Both the position numbers and the translations under genes were made by a program. The notes below the pieces were generated by a model that worked only from the letters and a program-made list of their open reading frames with translations, had not been told where the DNA came from and made no database searches. DNA of 64,000 bases from the NCBI GenBank assembly GCA_037974665.1, contig CM075767.1, positions 17,190,840-17,254,839 of the forward strand, read 5' to 3'. Below, in pieces: positions 45,794 through 58,368 of the stretch (its first letter is position 1; every line of letters begins with the position of its first letter). Source of the DNA: Ehretia macrophylla. Its lineage: Eukaryota; Streptophyta; Magnoliopsida; Boraginales; Ehretiaceae.

Positions 45794-46660
45794 TTTAATG
45801 AAAAAAGGGAGAATGCATTAAAATATCATTTTTTCCCTTTCAATTTGATTATGTTGGTTCTTTTTTCCATTAATTTTATACTTGTTCGTTAGAATGTGAT
45901 TGCATTAATGTAATTTTTTTAACCAAGAAAGCAAACGGTCACACTAATTAATCTTTGATAGCCAAAATTCCTTTCTTTGGTATCGTTGCATGAAGCAATG
46001 AAAATTTAGAAGTTCACATCATATTTTAAGGGTAAAAATAACATTTTAGTGCATTATTCATTTTTTCATAAAAAATCACAAAAGAAATTAAAGTGCAGGA
46101 ACTTGTGTAGAGATTTTCAAATTCCCAGGGGCTTGTTTGAAACTATCATATTTCTCTGGAACTAAGATGACTTTTTTTCTGAAAATGTTTTCCTAAAGAA
46201 TGTCAAGAAATATATAACTTCAGTATATTGAAAGAATAACTAGGCATCTTCAATTCAACCGTGAATATTGATTAAAATACTAAAAAGGAAATTCAAAAGA
46301 CACAGAAACTCCAACCAAATCCCATTCCAGTAAACTCAGTTATGTTCTCATTGGGTTTTGAGAGTTGAAATCAAACATACTTAAAAAAGAACATAGCTCA
46401 CAATAACGATAGTTAACAAAAACTATTTAAGGAGTCATTTGAAAGCCCAGATCACGATGAATCTTTTTGAGAGAGACGTGTAAGTGCGAAGGAAGAGAAA
46501 AAAGAAGGGGGGAAAAAAAGTAAAATTAGAGTTCTGTTACAGCCTTGATTTGTCGGCAATTTAAAACTGCATACAAGTTTAGTGATCACCGGCATAATTT
46601 ATCCTTTGGGCTTTAAGTTTAACATTGAGGTGTAAATGATATATTTGTCGTTCACTTCAT
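45483..46660. repeat. Duplicated spacer block, unit 2/3 copy
   Basis: Homologous to 22129-23300; non-coding. Contains the second plastid tRNA-Leu-like scrap at 45722-45755 and an AT microsatellite at about 45764-45790. After about 46660 the two copies diverge, and 46660-47035 has no counterpart and no gene. Confidence 0.85.
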
Positions 46661-47691
46661 CAGCTTTAGGCTTGTTTGAGTTAGTTTTTTGATATTTAAA
46701 AATACTTTTTGTGAGTTTAAAAGGTGAGGCTAACTACTGTTTTGATTATGAGCTGCAATGAAGGAACCGTTTTGAATTTTGATCCTCTCGATTTACTCTT
46801 TTTCCATTTTTTTTTACCTCCCATTCTCACCTTTTTTTTTTTTTTACCCCCATCTCCACCTGTCTCCACTCCATAAAATTCGAACTCTTATCTCCTAACT
46901 AACAAGAAAAGTAGCCCACCACTAGACTAACTCCGGAATCTCTTATTCTTTTTCCATTTGCCCCTCTATTTATTCATGAATATACTTATTCATTTGTTAT
47001 TCTAGTAGATCTTCTGTCTGAAATTCAACTTCATTCTTTAATTGTTCACCATTAATTTATTTACAGAAAATTGAAGGTTAGAAATATTTAGAGTTAATGG
47101 AAAAAGGTAAAATTGTTGAATCAAATAGGAAACATAACATGCTAAGACTGAAATTTTATATATGAAGTATCAACTCAAAGGTTACGAGTTTTATAGTTTT
47201 TAGTATTTTATAAACACTAAAATATTTCGTCAAAAACAGGAAGAAAGAAAATAAATGAAAGAAAGTAAATGTAGAGATCCACATCCTTTTAATATGTACA
47301 TTACAAGTGAGGACAACATCTCCGGCCCTTACCATGGCTGACCTAATAATTTTCTTTTAATTAAAAGAGAGGTCTAAGCTAATATTTCATTTTCAACTTC
47401 ACTCTGAAAATTGACCTAATAATTTTCTAAGCTATCGTTTGTTTCACATCTATGACCCATATTTAAACATGGCAAATACTAAGATATTTTAGTGCTTTGA
47501 TGCATCAATTACCATTTTCCATTTCTTGCTCAAAGTACCTCCATATATCACGGGAAAAATGTTAGTAGTTATGTAAATGAACAGGTGAACGAGTAAGGAT
47601 TATAACAAGTATCACCATGTTTAATGCAATTTGACTTGTGTTGAAGTTAGCATTGAGAATTTCTTTGGTTGTAGTCATCTCTGTTGATATG

Positions 47692-47699
47692 TATAAAAG
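47692..47699 (+). promoter_or_regulatory. TATA box of defensin C2
   Basis: TATAAAAG, 91 bp upstream of the C2 ATG; also present before the orphan exon of unit 2. Confidence 0.65.
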
Positions 47700-47782
47700 C
47701 CTGCAATAGCCATGACATTGAGGATCATATCCCCTACATTAAGAATTAAAATCTGCATTGAATTAGTCTTTCTAATTCCAAG

Positions 47783-50700
47783 ATGAAGGGCATTAATTTG
47801 GTTACCACTGCTCTGTGCCTGCTGTTGCTCTTCAGTAACAACAATGGTTTTTTTTTCTCTATCTCATCCATGCGATATTGCATCATTACATTAATTACGG
47901 CTTCAATTCTGTTTGATTTTTGTTACAATTTAATTTGTACGATGCTCCTATATTGATAAGATAGAACTGAATAATTTTTAATATAGTATTAGAGTTGAGA
48001 CTTAATCAATTCTTATTCATTCATGTCTGAATTATTTTTCTTACTGATGAAACCCATACTTTTAAAGAAAAGGTTAATACTTATTTTGGTTATTTATCTT
48101 TGACTTAATTGACAAAGTAGTCATTTATTTTTAAAAGTGATACATTTCAGTCTCTTATCTTTGGTCTAAGTGACACCGTTAGTCATTTTTAGTGATTTTG
48201 TTAAAAAATTGACGAAAAACGCACGTACTAAATGCACAATTTGGTATAAATGTGCTAATCACGTGCATTTTACGACAATTTTTTTTAACAAAATTACAAA
48301 AAATGACTAACAGTATTACTCGGACAAAAGATAAGAGACTGAAATATATCACTTTTAAAGATAAGGACCACTTTGTCAATCAGGTTAAAGATAAAGAACC
48401 AAAATGGGTTTTGATAAGGGCAAAAGCGCCAACCTCAAGAAAAGGATTCCCATGCCCCTGAGACATCATTTCTATCACACAAAGTAGGAAGGTCCCCAAC
48501 AACCGACCTAATCTCCGCACCTCGCCTACCTCCCGATGACATCCCAAAATGGACCTCCTGATGACATCCCAACACGGACCTCCCGATGATATCCCAAAAA
48601 ATCTTATCCAAACGACAACTCACTCGACAAAGTCTGTGAGTGTCAGAGCATGTCGTTTCTCTCTCATCTAGAGAGTATAAATCGTATCCAACTTTCTTCA
48701 GGGGAGGTGACTAATTTATTATTGTAAAAAATTATCTACACTCTTCTTTTTCAAGCACCCAGCTGATTTAAGCATCGGAGTGCTAACGCAGAGCCACCCC
48801 CTACGGCTTCGTTCTTTGTTTTGCAAGTTAACGGAAGTTGGAAGCAAGCTTGATTCCCAAATCCAGCTTCACCAGATTCATACCTTAACAGTTTGGCGTC
48901 GTCTGTGGGAAATCGAAAAAGATTCCTCACTGAGCAAAAAACAATGGTTCATACTAGAGCCATGCCGGCTCTGGCGACTTATCACCACATAATAACAACG
49001 AGCGGCAATTTACTGGATTGACCCCCATACCAGAAATGGATGCTCCAGCTGAAAATATCGTACAACAGCAAGAAAACCTGACTGGACCGTCTGGGACAGC
49101 CCAGACTGAGTAGCCTGTGCAAGAGCAAGTATCCCGTAGTGAGATGAAAACACTCACTCAACTGGTCCACAACATGAAGCAGACCATGGACAGTTTCGTC
49201 CAGGAGCAAAGATCAAATAGAGAACAGCCTCTAGCACCTCGGAGAGCTCGTTCAGGCAACGACCGATGCTCTCCACCCTGGCGAAGGGAACCAAGGCTGA
49301 AGGAAAAGATAAAGGAAGATTCCATCAGTTCCTCTAGCAGGGAAGTAAGGAGGCCACAAAGGCAAGAAAGCAACATGTCAGATCCAGACCTGGCAAGAAT
49401 CCCGGAGGATTTAAGAAGATCAACAAGCGGCCAAGGTTTCCATTCGTTAATCAGAAGGATACGAAAGGTGTCCACAGCAGCATATAAGCTGCCTAACCTG
49501 CCAGTGTATGATGGCACGGGAGATTTGGAAGACCACATGCAACGCTTCGACCATCTTATGCTCTTTAAAGAAGTGTTTGAGGAAGTCAAATGCAAAGCGT
49601 TCCCTGAAACACTCGATGATACTACAAGAAAATGGTTCTGTGGTTTACCTAAAAATTCCATTAGGAGTTATGCTAACATCGTTGAAATTTTTCTGAACAG
49701 ATTTACCAGCAGTACCAAGGCATCAAAGCCCACTACCTCCCTATTTCAGCTAGAGAAAGCTATGGTTATAGCAGCCTACAAGCAGGGGTTAACCAGGTCC
49801 AAACACTTTCGCTCCTCCCTGGCCAGGAAGGAGAATAGAGACCTAGACCACCTAATGAAAAAAGCTAAGAAATACATCACATCTGAGGAAGATGCCGTGG
49901 ATCTAAAGCACAAGGTGAAAAGCTTGATTCGTGCAACACTCCATGGCAAAGAGAGAGACGAAGGATCTACTAGAGGATCCAAGTCGAGTCCGATGACGAG
50001 CTCTTCAACTCACAAAAGCAGGTTGACAAATACACACCACTAACTATGCCTAGGTCAGAGGTGCTAATGGAGATCAAGTCTCGACTTGACCTTTGCACTA
50101 AATGGCCTGCGAGGATGAGATCAAATCCCGAGAGAAGAGGAAAAGAGAAGTTCTGTCGGTTTCACCAAGACTACGGTCACGAAACCAATAAGTGCAAGAA
50201 CTTGAAGAATGAAATCGAAGCTCTAATCCAAATAAGGATGCTCGATAAGTACGTATCCAAGAAGGGATAGGATCCCGAGCACGTAGGTGGATGAGAAAGG
50301 GACAGGAGCCCGCGGAAGGTCGATGGGAGGTTGATTGACATCAACATGATCACCGGAGGATCGGTTGCAGGAGGTATTAGCAGATTAGCCAGTAGAGCAT
50401 ACATAAGATCAGGAAGAGAAGAGCCATTACCCAAAAAGTCAAGAGTTCACGAGGAATTAATCATCTCAACTTATGACTTGGAAAGAGTCAAAACCCCGCA
50501 TGATGATCCATTAGTGATCACCATACAAATTGCAAAATACAATGTCCAGTGGGTGATGATTGACAAAGGCAGCTCAACTGATGTATTTTTCTACGACGCC
50601 TATGTCAGAATGGGCTTTACCAGAGAACAGCTTGCTGCGCTCAGCGGCAAACTAATGGGATTCACTGGCCCTGGTTTCAGACCGGAAGGCATAATCTAGC

Positions 50701-53700
50701 TCCCCATCATTATCGGGCCAGAAGACAAGCAGGTCCAATTCATGACGGAATTTGTGATAATGGACTGTCAATCAGCGTACAACGGGATATTGGGACGTCT
50801 GGTCCTCTATCACCTCAGGGCGGTCGTCTCGACCTACCACCAGGTAATGAAATTTCCAACACCTGGTGGCATAGTAGTGGTTCGAAGAGACCAAAGGGTG
50901 ACAAAAGAATGTTACGCTGCTGCACTAAAAATCAGAGGCTCGAGTCCATGGGATTGGGCGATGAAGGAAAGCAAAAAAGACAAGAAGAAAGAAAGAAAAG
51001 AGCAGGAGAGGAAAGCAGTCCTAGTAGAAAAGTTGGATAAGGTCGAGCTGGAGCCAGGAAAAACAGTTCGGGTCGGCGGTGAGCTGAATCCCTCAATGAA
51101 AGAAGGTATAACCAATTTTTTATTTGAGAACAAAGATATATTTGTATGGTATTCTTCTAACATGATAGGAATAGGCCCGAATCCATAGCGCACCACTTGA
51201 ATGTGGATCCGAACCACAGGCCGGTAAAACAGAAGCGCATGAACTTCCACCCTGATAGGAATCAAACCATCAGAGAAGAGGTTGGGAAGCTTCTGAAAGC
51301 AAGTCATATTCGGGAAGTGCAATATCCGACCTGGTTGGCCAACGTAGTCTTGGTACGGAAAGCCTCAAGGCAGTGGCGAATGTGTATGGACTATACAGAT
51401 CTCAACAAGGCTTGCCCAAAAGATTATTATCCTCTGCCCCAGATAGACCAACTGGTAAACTCAATCTCGGGAAGCCAGATGCTGTCGTTTATGGACGCAT
51501 TCAAAGGATATAACTAGATCAAGATGGCCCCAGAAGATGAAGAGAAAACCACATTCATCGCCGACAAAGGCACCTACTGTTACACGGTGATGCCCTTCAG
51601 ATTGAAAAACGCAGGGGCCATCTATCAGAGGATGATGAACCAGGTTTTCCAGCACTAGATCGCGCATAACATGGAAGTCTATGTGGATGATATGGTGGTA
51701 AAAAGCCAAAGCATAGAGGATCACCCAGCCGATCTGGCAGAAGCATTCGAAACCATGAAGAGGTTCGAGATCAAGTTAAATCCAGAAAAATGTGCATTTA
51801 CGGTAACTAGAAAATTCCTGGGATATATGATCACTTATAGGGGAATTGAAGCAAACCCGGACAAGATCCAAGCCATCCTTGAGATGAACCCCCCCTCCCC
51901 CTGGCAGAATGTAAGGGAGTGCAGTCATTGGCAGGAAAAATGAAAACACTTAGCAGATTCATGGCCAGGTCGGTTGACAAATGTGCACCCTTACTCAAGG
52001 TGTTGTGAGGCCCAAAAAATTTTCAATGGACAGAAGAATGCTAGAAGGGCTTTGAGGGATTAAAGGAGTACCTGGGCTCTCTCCCAATATGGTCCCGACC
52101 CGAACATGGGAAGCCACTCTATGCTTACATGTTAATAACGGTCATAGTAGTAGCAGCGGCCTTGGTTCGAGAAGACCGGCGAACATAAAAACCAGTTTAT
52201 TACATCAGCAAAGCCCTTCATGAGGCTGAGGCCAAATACCCGTAGATTGAGAAAGTCACCTTGGCACTGATAACAGCTTCAAGGAAGTTAAAGTATTACT
52301 TTGATGTGCATTTGATCAGAGTGATGACGAACCTACCTCTAAGGCAAGTCTTAAGCCGACCAGAAATATCAGGAAGGCTATTAAAATGGGCTGTAGAATT
52401 AAGCCAATTTGACATCGAGTACCACCCTCGATCGGCGATAAAAGCCCAGGCACTTGCAGATTTCATAGTCGAGTACACTAGAGAAACAAAAGCAGAAGAT
52501 TCGACCTGGTACATGTAGGTCGATAGATCTTCTAACAGATAAAAGAGCGGAGCAGGGGTAGTGCTAACAAGCCCATTCAGGAAAGAGATGTTATACTCAC
52601 TCAAATTTGGGTTTCCAGCCTCGAATAATGATGCCGAATATGAGGCCTTGGTAGCAGGACTGAAAACAGCCAAATCGCTAGGGGCAAAGGTCGTAGATGT
52701 GCAGACTGATTCACAACTAGTAGCTTACTAGGTCCGCGGGGAATACGAAGCAAGAGAGCCCACAATGGCGGCATACCTAACCCATGTTAAGGATATTCTA
52801 TCAGGGGTTGAATGGTTCAGCATAACACAGGTCCCTCGAGGGGAGAATGAAAGAGTGGACGCACTTTCTCAATTAGCGCTAAACACAGCTAAAGGAGCAA
52901 TAGTGCAGCTTGGGAGGTCGAAAGACCCAGTATCATTGTGGAAGGAAAACTAATAGCCGCCATCAACTTAAAAGATGCTTAGACCCAACCCTAGGTCTAG
53001 TATCTAAAAAACGGAACACTTCCTTGCGAAAGAAACAAAGCCAGGGTAATCGAGCGCCACCGATTTACCATGATCGGCGACCAGTTGTACAAAAGATCAT
53101 TCATCTGCTCGCTTCTCAAATGCGTGGACTAGGAGAAAGTGAGTTACGTACTCTGGGAAGTCCATGAAGGAATATGTAGAAATCATTTGGGATACCAAGC
53201 TCTGGTTCGATTAGTGTTAAGGCAAATATACTACTAGCCCATGATTCATGAAAATGCACAAAGTTTCGTGCAAAAATGTGATGTCTGTCAAAGATTCTCA
53301 AGGATTCCAAGATTACTAGCCACCGAGCTGACTTGCATTACCAGCCCATGGCCCTTCACCCAATGGGGACTGAACATCATACGAAAGCTCCCCATCAGTG
53401 TTGGACAGAAGAAATACATCTTTGTAGCCATCGACTACTTTACGAAATGGGTAGAGGCTGAACCAACCTCTACCATAACCAACAAAGCTGTTTAGAAATT
53501 CCTATGGAAGAATGATGTCTATAGGTTTGGGATTCCACGGACTGTGATCACCGACCATGGCACACAATTCGATTGTGCTTATTTTAAGAGACAGTGCAAA
53601 GAACTAAACATATTATTATGATTTGTATTTGTAGCTCATCCGCAGACCAACGGTCAAGTCGAGGTCACTAACCGCACTCTTTTGTAGGCACTAAGGACGA

Positions 53701-56700
53701 AAATGGAGAATGCCGAAGGTCTATAAGTCGAGCTGCTCCCCAAGGTGTTATGGTCTATAAGGACAACCTTAAGCTCGGCAACAGGGAAAACTCCTCTCTG
53801 CCTGACCTATGGGACGGAGGCGGTGCTACCAATGGAGATAGGCTCACCAATCCCCAGGATATCTAATTTTAATGAAGAAACAAATAACAGGGTCCTGAGA
53901 ATGAATCTCAACCTAGCAGAAGAGTTCAGGCTAAAAGCTCAAATCAAAATGTTAGAAAGTAAAAGAGCCATGGAACGAGGCTACATCAAGCTCGTCTGAC
54001 CTCGGAATTTACAAAAAGGGGACTTAGTCTTGAGAAAAGCATGTTTCCGACCTGATCCTACCTAGGGAAAACTTGGGCCACGCTAGGAAGGCACTTACAG
54101 AGTCACAGAAGAGCTCAAGCCAGGAACTTAAAAGCTGGCCTATCCAGAAGGGAAAGAGCTTAAGAATGCTTGGCATATTGAGAATCTTAAAAAGTATTTT
54201 GTGTAATGATCTGAAGTAATCGAAGAAATACAAAAATGCATTTTCCCATACCTTTTGTAAGTACTTATTATTACAAATATTAGGAGGTCAAAAGCCGCAA
54301 AGACAAGACCCAAGGTCGAAAAACCACAAGGTTTGACCCGTCAAATCGCTAAAGGAGTTCCTACAAGAGCTAAAAGGAACCATTAAGAGGTAAGGCTGTG
54401 GAATAGCCTGATAAACAACTAGTGGTTGCGCCTGAGTGGTCACACAAAAGTCAAAGAATTGACAACAAAACATGCACAAATAAAAGACGTATGTACAAAT
54501 ACAGAAAACCTGAAAAGGCTAAGAGAGAAGTCATAGCATTTCTCATAAATACATAAAAAATAAAAAAGGAAAAAAAAAAGATGTCCAAACTTCCCACAAA
54601 GGGAAAGAGAAATTCAGTTACACATTAAGAGAAAGGTCAACAAGAAGACCTCAAAAAAAAAAAATCAAAGGAAACTAGACATCAGCAGGACCATCATCGT
54701 CCTCCCCCTCTAAGTCAGATGTGGACTCCCTCAGTAGCGAGGAAAAGTCAAACTCAACACCGCAAGCTCTGGCCAGTTTCTCGGTTTGCATAAAAGAGAT
54801 CTGTTGGCCTTCGGCTTAGGGCTTTGAGGTAGGCCTAAGAGAACACCTCGCGATACTCATCATTGCGCTTGTAATCCTCAACAGCTACTTGAGCTCGAGC
54901 CTCGTGATTCTCCAACGAGGTATTCAATACTAAGCTCAAAACCTTAACAAGCTACTGGGAAGAAGACAAACCAGCCCGAGTCCTTCTTAAGTCACTCTCA
55001 TGCTGAGCCTTTAGCGCCCTGACCTCCGACTCATGAGACGTCTTCAGGCTAGAAATCTCTTGCTTTTTGTCATCTTTGTACTTGGCATAGCCATGGAGAT
55101 ATGTCTTCTTTTCATAGTACCTGTCTGTTACGTCCTTCACAAGATTTTTGGCCTTAAGGAAATACTTAATGCCATCATAGTGAGCTTGAGTTTGCTGCCA
55201 AATGAGGAATAACACAAATGAGATCAACACGAACATGGATAGATTGAAAAATTAAAACTGGTATATGGAGAAGGCAAACCTATTGGAAACAATATTCCAT
55301 GGCCTCTTTCACCGTAAGAAAGTAAACTAACTTAGAGGAGGCACTCAAAATCTCCGCAAAATGGGGATCTTTCTTGTAACTAGGCTCAGGCCCAGAGTGA
55401 ATTTGATTCTCAGAGAGGCAGTAATGCTAGGTTCAGGATGGGCCCCCTAGTGAGCAAGATCAACAGATTGCGTGTCTCGGTTCAGTGGGTCGACAGCCTT
55501 ACTCTCTGGCTTCTCTAAAGGGATTAGTCTCCTAGTCTCATTAACAAAGAATTCTGGGTACTCATTAGCGGGAGGTTCGATACCAACCTTACGAACCTCT
55601 ACCTCGACCTTAACAGTCTCAGAGCGACTTCTTTTGAAAAAAGCAGCGTTCTCGCCCATCTTTCTTTTTCCTTTTCATCAGGCCTGCTGCGCTAAGGTAG
55701 CCTCCAACTCATCAGAAATATCCATCCCTATAAAAAAAGAAAAAGAAAAGAGAGTGGTTAACTCGGGAGAAGGAGCAAAAGGCAAGGCAAAAACCTGCGA
55801 AAACTCGGCCTTACCAGCAGTGGGAGAATGAGCTTCAGACGTCTCAACCTCACTCTTAGGAAAAGGTTTGGGAGATTCAAACACATTTGGATTAGCTCGG
55901 GGAATTCGGGGATTCTCCCCATACAGGTATGAGTTGAGAACCTCTTCAAGAACCAAAAATCTATTACCATCAACATGAGAGAGACCCTTGAAGAAGTGTC
56001 TCACAACTTCCTCTTTCGGGGTCAAGACCCCACCAGTTGGATAGGGTTTCGGGAGAACACGCCACTTGGCGCTGACATCCCACTCTGAATCAGAGGAAAT
56101 GTACACGTATTTAGAATGCCATCCCTTGTTTGAAGAAGGCCACTTCGTAAAAAGGTTTTTTTCCAGTTTGGGTGGTAAAATAATACCAACCCAGTCCATC
56201 AGCAAACTTTATCGTGTAAAAGTAAAGAAAGAGGTTAGGAGTCAGATCAAAGCCTAACTCCTTAAGGTACTTATAAAACCCGATCATCATCCGCCAGCTA
56301 TTCGGAATCACCTGACCAGGACTAAGATTGAAGATGTTTAGGATGGTTCTGATAAAGAAAGGGATGGACATAACACAGAACTGGAAGATATCAGTATAAA
56401 AAGTAACCTCACCATCACCAGGTCGATAGGCCCTCTTGCGTCTTTTGGAATTCGCACAGAAAAGCCAGATGGGACAACCTCACTACTCTTAACATAAAGA
56501 GCAAGTTCATCACTAACGTGGCAGTTGCGCGACAAAGCGGCAAACTGAGGCTCTACTGCTCTATAAAAAGCTGCGGTAGTCTTCTCCAACCTCCTAAGGA
56601 AGTTGGGACTAGAGGAAACAGGAATTATAGAGTCAACTGTCGCCTCAGTAGTGGGTGCTCTAACTTCAATATGCGGGGGAACAAAAGGGCACAAGTTAAC

Positions 56701-56904
56701 CCTAACAGGAGAGACAACCCTAAGTGGAGTAGTGGTAACAACTGTTGCCCTAGGGAAAATCCGAAAGGGATGACCAGTCTCAGGTGTTGAAGGCACCCTC
56801 TCAACGGGGGTACCAGGATTAAAAGAAGAATCACTACTATCCTCGCCATCATAAGAGTGATCAGATTAATTCTGGGAGTCCGAACTATTGCTACTCATTG
56901 TTCG

Positions 56905-56945
<41 letters not shown>

Positions 56946-58368
56946 AATGAGGAAGAGGCTATAAATACGTACCTAGCAAATCAAGGCCCTAAAGAGATGA
57001 CGAAGAGGCGAGAAGTTCACGGACAGAGGATAAGGGAGAAAGAAGACAATCATGGGATATGCAAGGAAGAGCAAAGCAAGTTTCAAAAAAGGTGAAGTTT
57101 GAAACTTGAAAAGACCCTCTACTTATAGACAAAAAGATAGGGAAGTTGAAGAATCCCGAAAGATGCGCCCGTTACACTGGACACAACGCTTCAGAAAAGC
57201 TGCCAAAAACTGACGCATTAATGAGAGGACGACACGTGGCATAGAGCAATAAATGACCTGCCAAAAATGACACAGTTGGGAAAGATAGAGGTTGGGCAAA
57301 AGCACCAAAAAGGTAATTTCTTGACCTGCCTGCAACAACTCAAAAAATCAGGGGGCAGTTGATAAGGGCAAAAACGCCAACCTCGACAAAAAGACTCCCA
57401 TGCCCCTGAGGCATCATTTCTATCACACAAAAGTAAGAAGGTCTCCGGCAACCGACCTAACCTCCGCACCTTGTCTTCCTCCCCGATGACATCCCAAAAT
57501 GGACCTCCCGATGATATCCCAAAAAATCTTATCCAAACGACAGCTCACTTGACAAAGTCTGTGGGAGTCAGAGCATGTCGATTTTTCTCTCATCCAGAGA
57601 GTATAAATCGTACCCAATATTCTTTAGGCGAGGTAACTAACTTATTATTGTCAAAAATTATCTACACTCTTCTTCTTTAAGCACCCAGCTGACTTAAGTA
57701 TCGAAGTGCTAATGTAGAGCTACCCCCTGCAGCTCCGTTCTCTGTTTTGCAGGTTTACAGAAGTTGGAAACAAGCTTGATTCCCAAATCCAGCTTCACCA
57801 GATTCATACCTTAACAGGTATTAACCGTAAAAAAAATTGCATAGTTTTGACGACGTCGATTCAATTTCTCCATGCAAACCGATAATGCGGTTATTTAATT
57901 TTATTACTAGAAATTTTGGCATGAAAAATGACCATTATAGGGGCGTCATTGCATCAAAATCATGGATAGATTTTTCCCTTTGTTTTTATTCTATAACGTT
58001 ACTGCAAGATGGTTTCCTTTTGCCAGCGTTAGTGATAATTTCTAGTTAGCTATATTGCATAACCATTGTAAGACAATATTTGTCTTTTGAATGAGAGGAA
58101 AAATTAATGTTTTTCCCTTTGCATTTAGAGATGGTAATGTTGTCTCTGTCATTGTCATCATTCTCATCATGGCTTTTAATAACATGATATTTATGCAGAA
58201 ATGGGTCCTATAAAGGTAGAAGCAAAGACATGTCTTTATAAGAGCAAAAACTTTTGGGGACTATGTTTCAGTGAAGTTAGCTGCTCTAACGTTTGCCAAC
58301 GCGAGGGCTATCAAGGAGGCGATTGCCGTGGATTACGCCGTCAATGCTTTTGCTTTAAAGATTGTTGA
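47783..58368 (+). CDS. Plant defensin C2, split by a gypsy element in its intron
   Basis: Exon 1 starts at 47783 with a signal peptide (MKGINLVTTALCLLLLF). Two phase-1 donors are possible: GTAACA after 47834, which aligns with the A-gene donor GTAACT, or GTTTTT after 47846. Exon 2 is 58199-58368 (acceptor TTATGCAG) and encodes GPIKVEA plus a 47-residue mature peptide starting KTCLYKSKNF with all eight defensin cysteines. Either donor keeps the frame, giving 73 or 77 residues. The intron holds a MITE and a 9.4-kb Tat gypsy inserted in that MITE; without the gypsy it would be about 0.95 kb, like the A introns (906-908 bp). A TATA box lies at 47692 and AATAAA at 58420-58425. No coding damage is visible; whether the long intron is spliced is unknown. 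Confidence 0.7.
48072..48411. mobile_element. MITE in the C2 intron, interrupted by the gypsy
   Basis: Starts GGTTAATACTTATTTTGGTT; its right arm ends AACCAAAATGGGT just before the gypsy LTR and resumes after the gypsy as GTATTAACC (to 57826). The arms are imperfect inverted repeats of at least 40 bp (48072-48120 with 48366-48411). In unit 1 only the tail (GGTCTTAACC, 4383-4392) remains. Confidence 0.8.
48412..48890 (+). repeat. 5' LTR of the Tat gypsy
   Basis: 479 bp. Contains AGTATAAATCG near 48674 as a likely TATA. Clearly more diverged from its partner 3' LTR than the two 3' LTRs of units 1 and 3 are from each other. Confidence 0.9.
48892..48909 (+). other. Primer-binding site of the Tat gypsy
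   Basis: TGGCGTCGTCTGTGGGAA, starting two bases after the LTR. It matches the TGGCGCCGT... class seen in plant Tat/Athila elements with a C-to-T change at the sixth base. Confidence 0.7.
48944..50270 (+). pseudogene. Tat gypsy gag
   Basis: ATG at 48944 (MVHTRAMPAL) opens a frame that stops after about 25 codons; the main Gag frame is 49117-50043, and the zinc-finger part is in a third frame (50046-50270). Recognisable features: an Arg/Ser-rich linker, the Ty3 Gag core (PVYDGTGDLEDHMQRFDHLM, WFCGLPKNSIRSYANIVEIF, FTSSTKASKPTTSLFQLEKA), and the zinc-binding motif CRFHQDYGHETNKC. Frameshifts near 49100 and 50000 inactivate it. Confidence 0.85.
50331..54206 (+). pseudogene. Tat gypsy pol (protease, RT, RNase H, aRNase H, integrase)
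   Basis: Protease: VMIDKGSSTDVFF, where the family has DTG, so a catalytic-loop residue is changed. RT (51197-51943): WRMCMDYTDLNKACPKD, SFMDAFKGYN and YVDDMVVKSQ present, with in-frame stops at 51515 and 51657. First RNase H near 52080-52500 (YYISKALHEAEAKYP, LKYYFDVH). A second, archaeal-type RNase H follows (about 52510-52910; AEYEALVAGLKTAKSLGA, PRGENERVDALSQLAL), diagnostic of Tat elements. Integrase (53230-54206): CDVCQRF, then D of VAIDYFTKW, D of ITDHGTQF and E of GQVEVTNRTL. Frame changes occur near 51190, 52000 and 53000, with several further stops. Not functional. Confidence 0.9.
54677..56898 (-). pseudogene. Antisense accessory gene of the Tat gypsy (unit 3 copy)
   Basis: Starts on the minus strand at ATG 56898 (MSSNSSDSQN), immediately followed by a TAA that interrupts it, then SDHSYDGEDSSDSSFNPGTP and the Pro/Thr-rich part (56796-56338). 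Next comes the globular domain (LSPGQVIPNSWRMMIGFYKY; GWYYF), split by a frameshift at a T-run near 56160, the segment 56205-55678, a charged linker (55659-55447) and a coiled-coil C-terminus (55236 to about 54677). Likely introns include the one ending TTTTTATAG at about 55730. Product class: the antisense 'putative gypsy type transposon' protein found in Tat/Grande elements; its role is unknown. Confidence 0.65.
57360..57816 (+). repeat. 3' LTR of the Tat gypsy
   Basis: 457 bp; see the element entry. Same length as the unit 1 3' LTR at 3926-4382. Confidence 0.92.

Larger units (their letters stand above)
48412..57816 (+). mobile_element. Full-length Tat-lineage Ty3/gypsy element (defective)
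   Basis: 5' LTR 48412-48890 and 3' LTR 57360-57816, both TGATAAGGGC...CTTAACA. The 5' LTR is 22 bp longer because of one extra copy of a GATGACATCCCAA-type repeat. The flanks GGTTT (48407-48411) and GGTAT (57817-57821) are a 5-bp TSD with one change. The primer site TGGCGTCGTCTGTGGGAA follows the 5' LTR, and a polypurine tract ATCAGGGGGCAGT precedes the 3' LTR. Order: gag, protease, RT, RNase H, second RNase H, integrase, then a minus-strand accessory gene. The second RNase H and antisense gene indicate the Tat group. The interior has many stops and frame changes. Confidence 0.93.
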
